Assembly (NCBI RefSeq): GCF_000276665.1
Contig: NW_004955427.1
Location: forward strand, 5,857,414-5,921,413
Source of the DNA: Chinchilla lanigera
Taxonomy: Eukaryota; Chordata; Mammalia; Rodentia; Chinchillidae
Length of the DNA stretch: 64,000 nt
Direction: 5' to 3'
Part shown: one piece after another, positions 10,561 through 24,197 of the stretch
Layout: every line of letters starts with the position of its first letter
Position numbering within the stretch: the stretch's first letter is position 1
Translations under genes and position numbers: made by a program
The notes under the pieces: generated by a model
What the model was told of the DNA's origin: nothing
The model's input: the letters and a program-made list of their open reading frames with translations, nothing else
Database searches by the model: none

Positions 10561-11710
10561 AATACAGTGCCGTTTCCAGCATAGACAGTGATATCTATAG
10601 AAGAGATCAGATCACATTAAACTTTTTAAAAAAGTCAAACACACTTTCTGCTCTTTTTTTCACAGCTATAGATTGTTGCCATGGAATATTAGCTACAATT
10701 AAGCTCCACTTAACTATCTAATAAATGATTGTCTTAAGGAAAAAGAGAAGAGAATTATTTCATCTATTCTTATAAATACTGGTAACTTTATGTTTAATTC
10801 AGATGAAAAAAGAAGGGAAATTACAAACATGAGAACATATTTTCAGAAATGATTTAGATGGATTATTGCTACGGCTAGACTGGACAGGTTGAAGGAATTG
10901 TGTAAAATGAGACCAGCCCATAAGATGACCTCAGAGGAGCTGAGTGCAGTTTCACTGAAGGGAGTCTTCATAAATATAGTTATTATTATCTCATTTTATA
11001 AGTGAGAAATCTTGGATTTAGAAAATGGATTTTGAAATATTGAAAGTTAGAAATAGTAAGTAGAGGAACAGAAATATCCAGGCCCCAAACTATATTCAAA
11101 CAGATAAGAATACAGACAAGTTTAGGTTTTGCTGAGGATAGATTACTCCTTAGTTGGAGAAGTGAGATTATAATTTATTTTCTAAACCTCAATCATAAAT
11201 TTGTAGAAAAGACTTTGTGTCTCATCAAAGACTCTATAATGCAAGACAAATTAATCAGGGAAAGACCTGTGCAACAAAATTTTTATATGATAGGGAAACC
11301 TTCACAATTGAAGACTCAAGAGAAATCTGTGTGCCATTTATGTTCCAGTAAGATGAAGAGTAGACAGTCATGGGGAAGCATGATTGGACAGAAGGGTATG
11401 ACCTAATTATAATATGTGAGAGGAATTTGGGGGCTTAGAAAGGTATGTGTGGTCCGATTCTTTTTTGGCAGGTCTATATCCTTGGCTTTTCTCCAATAGT
11501 AAGGGAGAGGATCCTCTGAAATGAGGATATACAACCTATTTTGGAGGAAAGTGACAAAGCTCTTTCATGGTCTCTTTTAGGAAAGAATCAGGATAACGTT
11601 TTGGAGACTTTCTTGCTTCTGCTGTTTCTCGAATGCTAAGATGTAGCATTTTAGCGTAGCGTGCCTTGAACCCAATCAAGTTATTCTCACCATCAGTTGT
11701 TATTACATTC

Positions 11711-11714
<4 letters not shown>
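10561..11714. other. Unassigned sequence
   Basis: AT-rich, with no recognised repeat and no protein-like ORF. The short frame at 11215-11406 looks random. Confidence 0.5.

Positions 11715-11758
<44 letters not shown>
11715..11758 (+). repeat. (TG)n microsatellite
   Basis: An uninterrupted run of about 22 TG units. Such arrays are usually length-polymorphic. Confidence 0.95.
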
Positions 11759-11761
<3 letters not shown>

Positions 11762-11875
11762 GGTTGACACATTGGGTCAACTTGAGAAGTTAGAAATTTA
11801 ACTAAGCAACTCAGCAGGGGCCAGGGTCCTCAGTTTGCAAACATCCTCATCCTGTGCAACAGGAGGGCACAGAGA

Positions 11876-12153
11876 TGGTGTGAGTGCTACATATACCTGC
11901 CCTAGTGGGTGGTAGCCTGCTTACAATACATTGGAGGAAAAACGACTTGCTGTTCATCCTTTTTCCTCTTGCTATTTTTGCTGTCTTCTGCTGCCTTGAA
12001 CTGTTGCCCCAGTGCCATGTGCCACCCTGCCTTGGAGCCAGCCGATTACGAACTGAAGCCTCCACAAACTATGAGCTAAATAAATCTTTCCTTCCTTAAT
12101 TTTGGGCATAGGGGATTTTTTTCCCAGCAATGAGAGAGAAAAGTAAATAAGAC
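11876..12153 (+). mobile_element. 5'-truncated MaLR-type LTR
   Basis: Homologous to the 3' three-quarters of the LTRs at 3302-3650 and 41015-41390. Shared blocks are gtgtgagtgctaca, a gccaccctgccttgga block, 'gaactgaagcctccacaaac' and ctaaataaatc followed by cttccttaattttggg. It ends in the agagaaaagtaaataagacc region. The first ~90 bp of the LTR are missing. Confidence 0.8.
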
Positions 12154-13307
12154 CATATGTAATGTTTTCATAAGAAGACCATAATATTAATTCCTAGTCT
12201 AATCTGCAATCACTTTCATGGTTGGTAATTTTGAAAGCAACGTCCATATAAGAGCTTGGCTAACTATACTTTGCCAAGTTCATTTTAAACACTGGCATAA
12301 TTCTATTGGGAATCTATTCTCACTGCACCTTCTATCATCCTCCTCCATCAAAAATAATTCAAAATACACAAATAAATTTTCAGGGTTTTATAAATATAAA
12401 TTTAGCAACACGTTTTGTTAACTTTTAAACATTTAATTCAAATGGCATCACATTGTCTGGAATACCACCCATGAAAATAAAAAAAAAATCATTATGTGTT
12501 GTTTATAAAACTCTTAATCTTGAAGAAAGAGAGTTTGAAGGGCAGCTTCAGTCATGCCCAGGGTCAAATTAATAAATTCTTTTCATTATGCACTGGATAA
12601 GGCCTTATATTTGAAGTATTCCATTGTGCCTTATTGTTCTGACACCATCATCTATTCTGCCCCATTTTGTTTAAATAAAAAAGACCATGTTTAACTTTTC
12701 TAATAGAAACACAGCAGCCACACTGGCACTTCAATCAGCCTTTATTATGCTGAAATCACAGTAGGATATCCCTTTTACCCAAAATGTACTGGCACCAAAG
12801 TAGAATTGATTTCAATCTAAAAATGAAAGGCAAAACACATCAATATGTGTATGTATCTGAGTAACATCGTAAGATAATTTCTTTATAAATGTAGAGCAGA
12901 ACCCACTATAAAACAAAGCTGCATCTTACCATTTACATTTCAAGAAATAATACAAAGAGGATATTTCTACTTAATTAATAGAAAAGTTGACTGACTCATA
13001 CCCTATAAGAGTATGCAATGAGGAGAATACCTAAAATTTGTAAGGCATTTTACTTTCTTGAACACAGAAAGTTAAGTTTTTTATTGTTACAGATATTTGA
13101 AAGTGTTTGAAGGTTATTTTGACTTTTCAGATAGGTACAGGTCCTGTTGCTGATCACACAGTACGAAGCTTTCATCAGATGCTGGTTCATCAGTTCTCTT
13201 AGAAGTTAAAGCAAAATTCAATAAAATAGGCAGATCTTTGGATAAATAAATAAGTTATATTTTATCTGTACAGGCCATGGCTTAGAATCAAATTTAAATA
13301 TATGTTT
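12154..13307. other. Unassigned AT-rich sequence before gap
   Basis: No gene and no confidently recognised repeat. A run of A around 12478-12488 is the only simple feature. Confidence 0.5.
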
Positions 13308-13788
13308 NNNNNNNNNNNNNNNNNNNNNNNNNNNNNNNNNNNNNNNNNNNNNNNNNNNNNNNNNNNNNNNNNNNNNNNNNNNNNNNNNNNNNNNNNNNNN
13401 NNNNNNNNNNNNNNNNNNNNNNNNNNNNNNNNNNNNNNNNNNNNNNNNNNNNNNNNNNNNNNNNNNNNNNNNNNNNNNNNNNNNNNNNNNNNNNNNNNNN
13501 NNNNNNNNNNNNNNNNNNNNNNNNNNNNNNNNNNNNNNNNNNNNNNNNNNNNNNNNNNNNNNNNNNNNNNNNNNNNNNNNNNNNNNNNNNNNNNNNNNNN
13601 NNNNNNNNNNNNNNNNNNNNNNNNNNNNNNNNNNNNNNNNNNNNNNNNNNNNNNNNNNNNNNNNNNNNNNNNNNNNNNNNNNNNNNNNNNNNNNNNNNNN
13701 NNNNNNNNNNNNNNNNNNNNNNNNNNNNNNNNNNNNNNNNNNNNNNNNNNNNNNNNNNNNNNNNNNNNNNNNNNNNNNNNNNNNNNNN
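13308..13788. other. Assembly gap (N)
   Basis: 481 unknown bases. The gap ends directly at 'aaccaaaaaa' plus a long A-run (13789-13809). This resembles the tail of the ID element at 32164-32270 (accaaaaag then A-run), so the gap may hide a plus-strand SINE. Confidence 0.97.
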
Positions 13789-13809
13789 AACCAAAAAAAA
13801 AAAAAAAAA

Positions 13810-16430
13810 GTGCAAAAAATCTATAGTTTAGTTAGAGCACAATACTCTGCATAAACATGTCAGCATAAGTAAAGTAAAAAGTAAAAATAAATAAATAAAA
13901 ATGTGAATTCCAAAGAGCTTGGACAAGCCCACATCCATGATTTTGCTGGTGCGGCACACAAGGCTTCTCTCTTGCGTTGACTCTGCTCATGGCTTGTGGC
14001 CTTCCCCAGCAGACCATCCACCTTTCTTGCATCTCCGACTTCCTGGGGTCTCCCATAGACCTTTGGCTTCACTCTCAAAGCTTCACGCACTGCTCTTTGA
14101 GGGCACAGTGCCTGGCCTCTCAGGTCTTTCTGTGAAATCTAGGGGGAAATTTCAATGCCCCAGAACTTTTGTACGCCGTGTGTTTGAAAAACCATCAGCA
14201 TGTGGATGATACCAAGGTCTGCCACTCAACCCATGGAAGCCTGGCATCAGAGAGGGAAGTAAAGCTCCGAGAACAAGAACACATCTCTCCAGATTCTGCC
14301 TCCAGTGATTCACCCTCCCAAACAGGCTCTATATGGAATGGGACATGAATTCACCAATGGAAAAATCCACTGATGTGCATAATATTTCCAAGACCCAGTC
14401 ACTTTTAGGAACCCCCACCCTTGAATGCATAAGTTCTCTGGGCAATATTTTATATCTTAGCGATAACCTAAAGTTTGTGATAATAATGTATCTCATGCTT
14501 TGCTTCCTTTTTTGTGTGCTTTCAACACTGAGTTGTAAAATGTACTATTTATTCTAAAACAGAAAATGAAAATTAGGCCATTCAGAATATATAAAGATTT
14601 CCATAGTTGTGTTTTACTTCATCAAAACATTTTAATCCCTCTATCAAACTAATTTTCTAAAGAAACATTAACCAACCAACATGATTTAGATTATAAATTT
14701 CTTCTGATAAATTATATATTAATTCTGAAAAACTGATATTTAAAGCCATCTAAGATCAAATACATATTTTCACTTGATTTTTATTAAAACAAATGTAAAG
14801 TAACTTCATAGCACATGATATTTTATTCCATGTGAGAAGACTATAATTTCTAATCTACTTATATGAAAAGACTCTTAATTGCTTTATTCTCTGCTTTAGA
14901 AGAATGTAATTTGGATATCAAACTATTTTCAGATCAATACATCATTTGTCATAGAGAGCGACTGTCGCCACCCAGGCTCTGAAGAGCCCTTTCAAGAAAG
15001 AGACGGGGTCTTCAACTCACTCCATGGAACAGGCTCTTCACTCTTCACTGAAAAATATTTCAGTGTAAAACATAGAATTACCTGGTGGAATTAGGAAGTC
15101 AGAGAAAATAAGGAAGCTACTCCAGCTGTAGCTGGATGGGGCACATCTCTAAAGAAGACAATCGGGCCTATCTGTCAGTAAAAAAGTAAAACCAGCCTTT
15201 GTGGATTACCTGAAGTGGAACAGGGTATGGTTGATCATTATCTCAGTTCTGGTTTTCCAGGATGATTCTGGGAGGAGCCCTTAATATTTGAAAGGCAACT
15301 CAATCTCCATGGGATAATTGCTTTTGCTTGGGGAAGTCTTGATCTTATGGAAGCTTGCTGGAACCCAAAGAAGTCATAAATTTAGGGCACAGGAAGAAGA
15401 AGACCTTGAACATCAACTAGTAGTTTTACAAATTTACTATGTATCTCTGTCTTTGTCATTTTCTCACCTATGAGACATCATCACTGTCACGCACAATTCG
15501 AAGAAGGAGAAGTGTAGTTTGGTTTAAATTACAGTCCCCGGTCAGCCAGTTCCAAGGCGGATATTGTACGATGGATGTGTCCGAGTGCAGGACTGCCGTT
15601 CACTTCATAGTGAGTGGGAAGCCAAGGGTAAAGGGAGAAGCTAGGCAAGGAGATATGCGATTCCAGGTCATACGATAGGAACCCACCTCTTCCAACCAGG
15701 TAGCCTCTCCCAGTGGGTAAATCCACAGATGCCCACAATCTTCCCATGCTACAATTGTACTTTCCAATAGCCACTCCTCTGGGTGTGCGAGGCTTTGGGG
15801 AGGCACTGCAGATCTAATCCATAATGACCTCTCTTCTTGGTGTCCTCGGTCATCGAGGGGATGGTATTTGTTCTGTAAACTTGTGGCTAATCACTTTTGT
15901 GTCGCCAAAATCGAGAAAGACGCACTCTTAAGAGATTAGCATGCCTAAATGCAGAGCTGAGCAAGGATCTGTCCTAAAGTTTTCCGATCTTAAAGGAAAC
16001 AAACACAGAATAAATCTCAAGATGTATTCTGCTTCCAGTTAGGGGTTCAGCGTCTGTAGGCCTGAGTGAAGCATTACTGTTTATTAGCAAAAACTACTTT
16101 TAAGTCCCCCACTGCTGAAGAAGAACATGCAAACCACGCGTTTAATAAGCAATAGGTTAAAGGTGCAGGAATTTGTTTGCCATCTGCCCCCGCGGTGGGC
16201 TCTGTCTGTGTCGTAAAGTTGTTACAGGATCCAAGTCCATCTGTTCCTCCTGGAAAGCCAATAACGGGAAGAGGAGAGTTAGTGGGAAGAAAATTAGGTT
16301 TATTAAAGGGCCCCCTGAAGAGATGAGTCAGGGTGTAATTCTGCTAGAAAAAGACCATCTTAGGTACCCTGGATTCACAGAAATGATTGTACAGAAAAGC
16401 CAAGAATTTACAGTTAGACAATGCACAGAA
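13810..16430. other. Unassigned sequence with two unusually G+C-rich blocks
   Basis: 13915-14335 and about 14940-16000 are less AT-rich than their surroundings and contain scattered CpG. Neither carries a convincing ORF. The first has the feel of an old LTR or DNA-element remnant, but I cannot place it in a family. The rest (14336-14940, 16000-16430) shows nothing. Confidence 0.45.
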
Positions 16431-16431
16431 A

Positions 16432-16943
16432 GGTGTATTAGACAGCCTTTTCATCACTGGGACAAAAACCCGAACACCTATAATTTAAAAGAAGATTTGT
16501 TTGTTTTGACTCACAGTTTTCAGAGGTTTCATTCCACTATTAGTTGGCCCCAAAGAAGAAATGGCATGGAAAGACAAGTAAGAAAGTTTTTAACCTTTTG
16601 ACAGCCAGTGTTGGGGTGGAGGGAGTGAAGGAAGGGGAGGCAGAGAGAGAGGAAGGAAGAGGAGAAGAGGAAGAGGAGGAGAAGAGGGAAGAATGCGGAG
16701 GAGGGGAAAGAGGAGGAGTAGGAAAGCAGCAGGGGCAGCAGCTGTGATCAGCATACACTCCTCCAGTCCCCACCTCTAGGGACTCACCTCCAGCCAGGGC
16801 CCTTCTCTGACCCAAGTAGAGCTGTGGAATTGATCCGTAGTGAGTCCATCCATTGATAAATAGAGCACCACCATGATCTAATGACCTTTCATAAATATGA
16901 ATCTCTTGGGGTACGTTTTAGTTCTAAACCCTAGTACATAGTT
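16432..16943 (-). mobile_element. MaLR-type LTR with expanded pyrimidine tract
   Basis: The left part reads, on the minus strand, as the 3' end of a MaLR-type LTR: a 'gaaacctctgaaaactgtga' type block near 16520, then an A-rich block, ending with 'ctgtctaataca'. The right boundary near 16943 is approximate. The internal tract that is a short pyrimidine run in such LTRs is here a long purine run on the plus strand (16618-16735). Confidence 0.65.
16618..16735 (+). repeat. Polypurine (GGA/GAAG)n tract
   Basis: About 118 bp made almost entirely of G and A in gga, gaag and gag units with few interruptions. Low-complexity; such tracts can form triplex DNA. It lies within the MaLR-type LTR. Confidence 0.85.
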
Positions 16944-19900
16944 ACATGCTGAAAGAGGTCTTCCTCATTCAGGGTGTGTGTCTCCTTGTCTTTCCTGGCT
17001 TGGCTTATCAGAATCAACTTGGACCTGCGTCTCATATTTTCTGTAGACAAACTTCTTACTTTTCCAAAGTTAAGGAACACCTATACACATGAGATAAAAG
17101 TTGTTGTACTTATGATAATTTATTTTCAATGCTTTCTAAAATGCATTGAAAATGTTAGGTAACCCACTTATTTACTAATTTAACACGTTCCCTCTGACTT
17201 GAACCACTGATGGTATGTGTGTGACTGATCATTGGGCAGCTTGTACCACTGGGTGTACAAATGGATCTAATCACTTTTGTTGGTCTTTATACTAACAAAA
17301 TTAATAAAAAGTAGCCCAGTGGGACAGTCCTGCATGTACTTAGTGGTATGAGCCATGTGGCAGCAAGACAAAAATTACTCCCTTGTTGTGAATTTATTAA
17401 AACTTCCACCATTTGATTGCTCTTTGCTACCATAGATTTTGTACCACAACAGAATTTGGGAACGTGCAATTTATCATTGACTATATTAATTGAACCACTG
17501 GGTTCTATTTATAAATATTAAAATGCTTGCTACCAGGAAGTTTTGTTTCTCAATAATTATTAAACTCTAATTCTTTCTGAATCATGTGATAAAAATCTCT
17601 TAGTTACATCTTTATTCATAAACTGCATGCTATACAACACCATATAGGTTCTTAAAGGATCATAAATTAAAAACTAGATATAGCCTTTTCCCTCAAAACT
17701 CTGAAGGTAGAAACATGAGAGAGTAAGCATTAAAATTTAAATATCTAACTATATTACTTAAAATACTTTGAAACCAACTAATATACAAAAGAGAGATGTG
17801 ACAGGTGCCCAGATTTCTGGGCAAATAGTTTTTGGTATGTGTCCTACAAGAGTGTTTCTGGACAAGATTAACCTCTAATTAATAGACTTAGTAAAGCAGA
17901 TTCTTTCAGTAAAGAACAATTTAAAGAAACTTCTCACTTGTAGCTTACATTTACTTCTCATTGCAGAGAATTTGTCTATGCCTTAGAGCTTCTACGTTTG
18001 ACCCAAGCACAAGGAGAAATCTCCAAATGGAAAAAGCTTTCTGAGCATCCTACTCAAATTTGTTAAAGGGTCAAATTTTAAAAAGGGCAAATATGACTCA
18101 CGACTCAAACAAATGTAGAATTAACAAATCTAAAGGTTTTATCTAAGTCATCAATTAATGTAGGAACTAACTCAAAGGAGAGTTGTAAGAACCCTACCTA
18201 TAAAGAAAGAGAAGCCATAGTTCTCAGGTTAATATACATTCAAAACGGGCCTATTTACGGGTGAATAACTATTTATTTTACACTGAACACAACAATTTGC
18301 ATATTAAAACAAGAGAATAATTTGTATTATAATCAATATTCTACAGTTCACAGGCTGGTAAGCAATGATATAAATACTCATGTAGATGAATTAGACAGGA
18401 CATTGATTTTTTTCTATGTTGAAGTCTTTCACAATTTTTACTGAAAAGATAAATATATTAAAGAACAAAGGAGTATTAAATTAGTTTTCAAAATGACAAG
18501 ACCAAGTAATGGGAATTTTCTTATCAGAACTATGATCTCTCCTTTATAATTATGCACTCTTTCCCAAAAATGGATCTTTCATTTTGCTTTAGAAAATTTA
18601 GAGGTTATGAAAATAACAGAAATTGACAAAAATACATGTTTAAAAATGTATGTAGAATTCTGTGATTTGCTAGAAGCTGTACTCTCATATTATATGGAAT
18701 TGTCCAAGTTGGTACAATGTTAACACATGATACTTTAATTGAAAGAACTTTCTCCAGCTGGAAGTAAAACAGATGCAGCAAAACAGCTAGAAACATTCAC
18801 TTCTGCGGAATCTGAGCAAACAATACAGAGCAGTCACCTTGTGAACTGCAAATGCAGAAGGGTGGCCTCTTAGAGCTCAGAGTACTGTGAGTGACTTGGT
18901 AGCCCCCACGAAAACAGGAACTGTGCTTCTACAAACACAGAGAAATGAATTCTTCCTACAATCAGTAGGCTTGAAGAAGATCCAAACTTCACGTAAGGGA
19001 CAAAGGCTCAGTTGATAGTGGTTTGGGATTGTGTGTGTTGAACTGGGGAAGCCATTCCGATTAGCACCTCCTTTCCTGACCCATAAATCGTGATCATCAG
19101 GAAGCAAGAGAAAACATATATACTGTACCAGCTTTCAATCTGAATGCCTCTTGTTACTTTTGTCTTTTGTTAATTTTTAGATTTTCAGTCCTCTTCTCCT
19201 TTATGTGTGATAAGCCATCCAGGCAGGTGTCTTGCAAAAGGAGTTAAAACTCTTGTCTGGTTCACTAATCTAAACACCTCAATTTTCTAATGTGTGCAGA
19301 AGGGCAAGAGTCTAACATAGAAGCTGGCTGTTGTAAATCTTTTAGCTTCTCTCAGTGCAAAAGTCCCAGGGCGGTAGAGATTTGTTCATTTTGAAACAGG
19401 AAACCAACAAACACTTCTGTGAATTTGAGTGAACAGAGGCACTTACAGGAAGCATTAAAGTATCTGGTGTTCACAAATGGCAGGTTCGTGTTACTCAATA
19501 CTAAATTTCCATTGGCTTTCTGCTGCCATGACCAGGCTGCGTAGCTGAGTTCCAGAAATTGCTGTCACTCAAGAGGAAAATTAGACATTATTCAATGATG
19601 AAGAATCTGGATATGAGGTAAGTTGAAAAATGCAAGTATAGGAAATGTGACAGAGACCATACTACAAAACATCTGAAGTTTATGAAACATAATTTAAAGG
19701 TAATTGGCCCAGACCTAATCTCTTAAAATTCTCGCAAACCTGTTATCCTTAATTAATCAAGTGCTTGATCATTTGCAGTCATAAGTTCTTATATATGTAT
19801 ATATGTATATATATTTCCGTATGATTGAGATTAAGTGATCAAATGAAACAGTAGGGGCCAATTTTCTTTGAGGATCAAGGAGACAATTACTTTTTTAGAA

Positions 19901-22900
19901 CGAGACTGCCTTTACCCAAGCATCAACTTAAAATTACCTTTTTCTATTTTGTTTTCTTGGACCCTAATGGATTTTTAAAGGTTTTTTTTATTGTAATCAG
20001 ATGAAGTGGATGCTTTGTCTATGAACTTCTGTTTCTGTAAGATTTTTTAAACCTAAAAGTGTTTCTTTGCACATCATGCTACCACAGTTGGATGTATACA
20101 GTATGCAAGTCCATATAGAAATGTACTATTTATGAGTAGCTGAAATCGTTCATCTGCATTTGGTATGTAGTCTCATGGTTATGTTATGGCAGGTCAAGAT
20201 AAAATGTGGATAGTTTTTAAGATCATGTACCATAGTGGCTCACGTGACCCTATGACAGAGGCACAGGCAGACCGGCGCTTCAGTGCCCTGGGACCATCTC
20301 AGCGTGTGTGTGTGGCCTCTTGTCTGAAATGTATTCCTCATGGCAGCATGGAGGAGGTAAGACCTGTGGGTCAGTTTGAAATGGCCTTACTTACATTTGA
20401 TGTTTTAAAAATAGCAGACTCAGGGAAAGTACTGAACCAAAACATCTGATGTGAATTTTATATTTTCCTTAGTTTTTATTTTGTTTTATTGGGATGCTTT
20501 TGTAAAAATGCTCTTATGGTTTGATAACTCTACACATTTCATATTTCTGTCATGATCCTTCACAAGGTTCTGAGGTTTGCAGCATTAAATTGCATTTTTT
20601 ATCAATTTAGTTTCAATATTGTGTAACTCCTTTGAATTTATATGAGTATTGTAAACTATGGAGAAAAGGAAACGTATTTTCACAGGACCTACTTTGGGAA
20701 CTAAACCACGCCTACTTTTTTGCGACCTCTTTGTGACAAATTGGTGATGAATATATGTAATAATTATGTTTGAAAAAAAGATAATTGGGAAGAATATTTC
20801 AGCTCAATTTCAAGTCAGATCATAGAAGGATAAAACATTAGGTAAATTGTGGTACACTGCCCAAGGATAAGGTAGCTAGGACAATACCTAGTCTTTAAAT
20901 CTCAGCATTTTAATGCTCTCTGGATTGTACCACAGTCCATGGTCCACAGGAGAAAGAATAGTGCAATTCCATGAAATTATACACAAATTCAGGTTTTACC
21001 ATGTGGTTGAACAAGACTCAGGAAACTAGTAGCCATTAGCCAAATTTGACCTAAGGCTGTGGTGGAAATGGCTTTATTTCTTTCCCTCACCGTTGATAGG
21101 AAAATTGTACCTCGCATGTTAAATGTTACTTCCCCTAACTACTTATTTTTCTCACCGCCTTTTCCCTTTTTGGAAGTTTGTTCCTTTACTTATCAAGAAA
21201 CCTCATCTCTTTGAACAAAACCAGTTGCGGAGGTTTATCAGCTTGCTGTCTCCAGGAGTTTATTGTTCAGTGTTTACTTGCATGTCAGTTGTACCACTTT
21301 CTTCCTGTCCTAGAAGAGCGAGATCACACGGCTGTCACAACATAGTATCAATAATGGGCCTCTACCAGAAGCAACAGGCTGAGACACTCAGGGAAGTGCA
21401 TCTTCTCCAGATCCACAGAAGCAAGATACCTTTAAACTGCATCAGTGTTTTCTCAACCGCATCTCAGCAATGGCTGTGGAAACACTCATAGAGGATTTCT
21501 TTAGTCTGAACAAAAACAAAAGTTTCTTTATCACAGAGCCCTGGACTTTCTCCCCTAGACCTCAGAAAGGAGAATTTCTCCTTTGGCTGCTGCGATCTCC
21601 TGTGGATTGCAATTTGTCACCTCGGGAAGTGCAGTGTGACCCCAGGAGGGGTTGTGCTTTCGCATGCTATTCTGCGAGTGGTCTCTCCGCTGTCCACCAG
21701 GTGCGTGTCAGGTGACATCACACCATGTGCTGTGCAAAAATTTGCTTCAAGTCATTTTTAGAGAATCTGTTTCGAGTCATGTTCAGGGAAAGCCTCATGG
21801 AATAATGTGATCGTACATTAAATCAGAGAAAAGAACTATGGAACTCCTGGGGGGTACACTGCTAGCTCCATGAGAAACTAACAGTTTCAAAGATTCCCAA
21901 AAATCTAGAATACAGAGCTGAAAAAAATCTATGCTAGTGTCATTGAAGTCTCTCACAGTTATCATAGCATTTTAATATGATTTTGTATAAAACCCTAAGA
22001 TTGTCATTTATTCTTCGAATCTCAGGTGAGACATCCAGACATTTATCCCTAGTACATGTTCCTACCTAATTTTAAACAAATTATGTATATGAATTCACTA
22101 CTTCTTTAAAATATTCTGTGGTGAAGGCCAAATTCCAGTCCCAGAAACACAAAACCTGCTCATACCGGAAAAGGGTCTCAGTTTTATATTACTTCAAAGG
22201 AAGGTGGTAATTATAAAGCCAAAATTCATTAGCAGACCATACATCAGTGAACTTTACAAACACTTTCACAAGCTTCATGGCATGTTGTGTAGAACTGGTT
22301 CCATATACTCTCAAAGCAATAAATTATAAAGTGTAACATTGGAAAGTATGATTAAAGAGAAGCATAAATCTAGTCATGTATTCCCTGCAGAAAGCAGCTC
22401 TTCTGAAGGTTCCTTTGGAGAGGTGGGGTAGCCTTTGATGCAGTCAGATCTTTAAGAAACCTATTGAGAATCTTCAGTGATGTCTTCAGTTACATCTGGT
22501 ATCCAGTGAAAACACAAGGACAAAAAGCCATGAGAAGGGCAGTTTGGGACAATGCAGAGGTGCAAGTACAGTCAGGGTGCAGAGCCGAGCCATGGAAGAT
22601 ACTTGACAGAGAGGAAGAAGGCTTCTGGAAGAGCATGGGAAGATCCCTGTGGTACAGAAGATACAGAGATGCTGAAATGTCTCTCCTCAGCTGGAGGAAG
22701 TCTGGGGAAAACATCACTAATTATTTGTACCTGTAAAGAATCAATAAATCAAGATAAGAAGAAAGAAATGAATAGATTGGGGAAAATGAGAATAAGCAAA
22801 GTAGGCAGAAAAAGAAACTGTGATCTCATTTGTCCATTTTCTTTTGTAATGGCCACACACAATGAAATTTCCAAAGGGAAAGGGAAGAAAGTAAACAGTG

Positions 22901-23057
22901 AGAACCGCTGTGAAGAGAAGAAGAGCTGGAAGACTTGAAAATCAGCAGCACAATTTTCCAGAAAAAAAAGGAATATTGTGCCAAGAACATTTGATAAATG
23001 TTAATAAATCGCAACTTGCTGCTAAAGTATTTCAGTTGTCCATGGGGTTAATGAAAG
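16944..23057. other. Unassigned intergenic or intronic sequence
   Basis: Six kilobases without a recognised gene. ORFs here are short and without motif. A small (TA)(TG)-type run lies at 19790-19816. The 21100-21720 block is less AT-rich but frame-wise random. Old L1 or MIR pieces too diverged to see by eye may be present. Confidence 0.45.
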
Positions 23058-23070
23058 ATTCAGGTTGCAG

Positions 23071-23238
23071 ACGGACCTGGTGGTGCACGTCTGTAATCCC
23101 AGCACATGGGAGGCTGAGGCAGGAGGATCGTTGTGAGTTCGAGACCAGCCTGGACTACAAAGTGAGCTCAAGGCCAGCCTGAACTGCATAGTGACACCCT
23201 GTCTCAAAAAGACCAAAAAAAAAAAAAAAAAAAAAAAA
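23071..23238 (+). mobile_element. B1 SINE, full length
   Basis: 7SL-derived SINE with an A-box-like tggtggtgcacg start and B box gagttcgagacc (23135-23146). The rodent 29-bp internal duplication shows as gaccagcctgg (from 23141 block) and ggccagcctga (from 23170 block). It ends in a long A-run. It is flanked by near-perfect 13-bp target duplications attcaggttgcag (23058-23070) and attcagattgcag (23239-23251). A comparatively recent insertion. Confidence 0.93.
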
Positions 23239-23584
23239 ATTCAGATTGCAGAGCAGCAAATACAAAATTGAACATTTTAACTTTGAAAACAAGTTCAGTA
23301 TTGATGAGATTCAGCTCAGTAGGTCAAAAGCAGTAAGTCCATGAACCCAGGAGAGATTGTCACTGGCACAGGGCAAACTGGGATAAATTAACAGTTGTGC
23401 TTTCATTAGCACATGGCTGGGGACTTGTCACAGACGACAGAGACCTTTGGCAAAGGAAAGATAATTCAATGACTTTAAAGACAACTTCGTGCTGCGAGAA
23501 GAGAGGAGATCATCATACTGGGCCCAAACAGTGCTGTTCATTTTGGGTGTGGATCATAGGACAATGTTTATAAATGTTGTTCTA

Positions 23585-24197
23585 TAAATTGTTTTATAAA
23601 TTGTAGACAGGAATGTAAATCAGTACAATCACTATGGAAATTGGAATGGAGAATTCCTAAAATCCAAAACCAGGGCTTCCATCTAACTGAACTTCTCCCC
23701 GTTCTGCCTATATTTCCAAAAGAGTTAGAGACATCCTATTACAGTGATACATGTGTACCCATTTTTATGACACCATAATTGATACCAGCTAAATATTTGA
23801 AGTGGCCCTTATGTCCATTAACACATGAATGGGTAAAGAAAGTGTGATACTGATACACAATGGAGCACTACTCTGCCGTACAAAGATACGTTTGTCTGGT
23901 TTGTAGGGAAATGGACGCTCCACAAGACCACAATATTAAATAAATCAGACATACAAGCTTAAATATCAAATGTTTTCTCTTATATGAGAACTCAATACAT
24001 AAATAAAGAGCAACATAAAAGATAGATACTAGGGAGTAGGGAGACAGATCTTTCTTAAATGGAAAGCGGGTCAAGAGATGGAGGAAGAAGGAGCAAAGAG
24101 ACGAAAAGAAATCACAATGTGTTATATGCAGGTACCAGCTCCGTACCGGGAATGTAAACATTCTACGCTTCAAATATGTCCTGAGAAAAATAAAAAT
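23585..24197 (+). mobile_element. L1 fragment, ORF2 end and 3' UTR
   Basis: Plus-strand L1 3' end: 'aatcactatggaaatt' block near 23625, 'atgaatgggtaaagaaagtgtg' block near 23826, the 'cacaatggagcactactctg' block near 23857, then a 3' UTR ending in aaaaataaaaa. Stops break ORF2. It is 5' truncated. Confidence 0.85.

Noticed and set aside
11536..11772. ORF with a His-Thr repeat
   Set aside because: It is the translation of the (TG)n microsatellite at 11715-11758.
13294..13826. Long open frames across the first N gap
   Set aside because: They consist almost entirely of unknown residues and exist only because N contains no stop.
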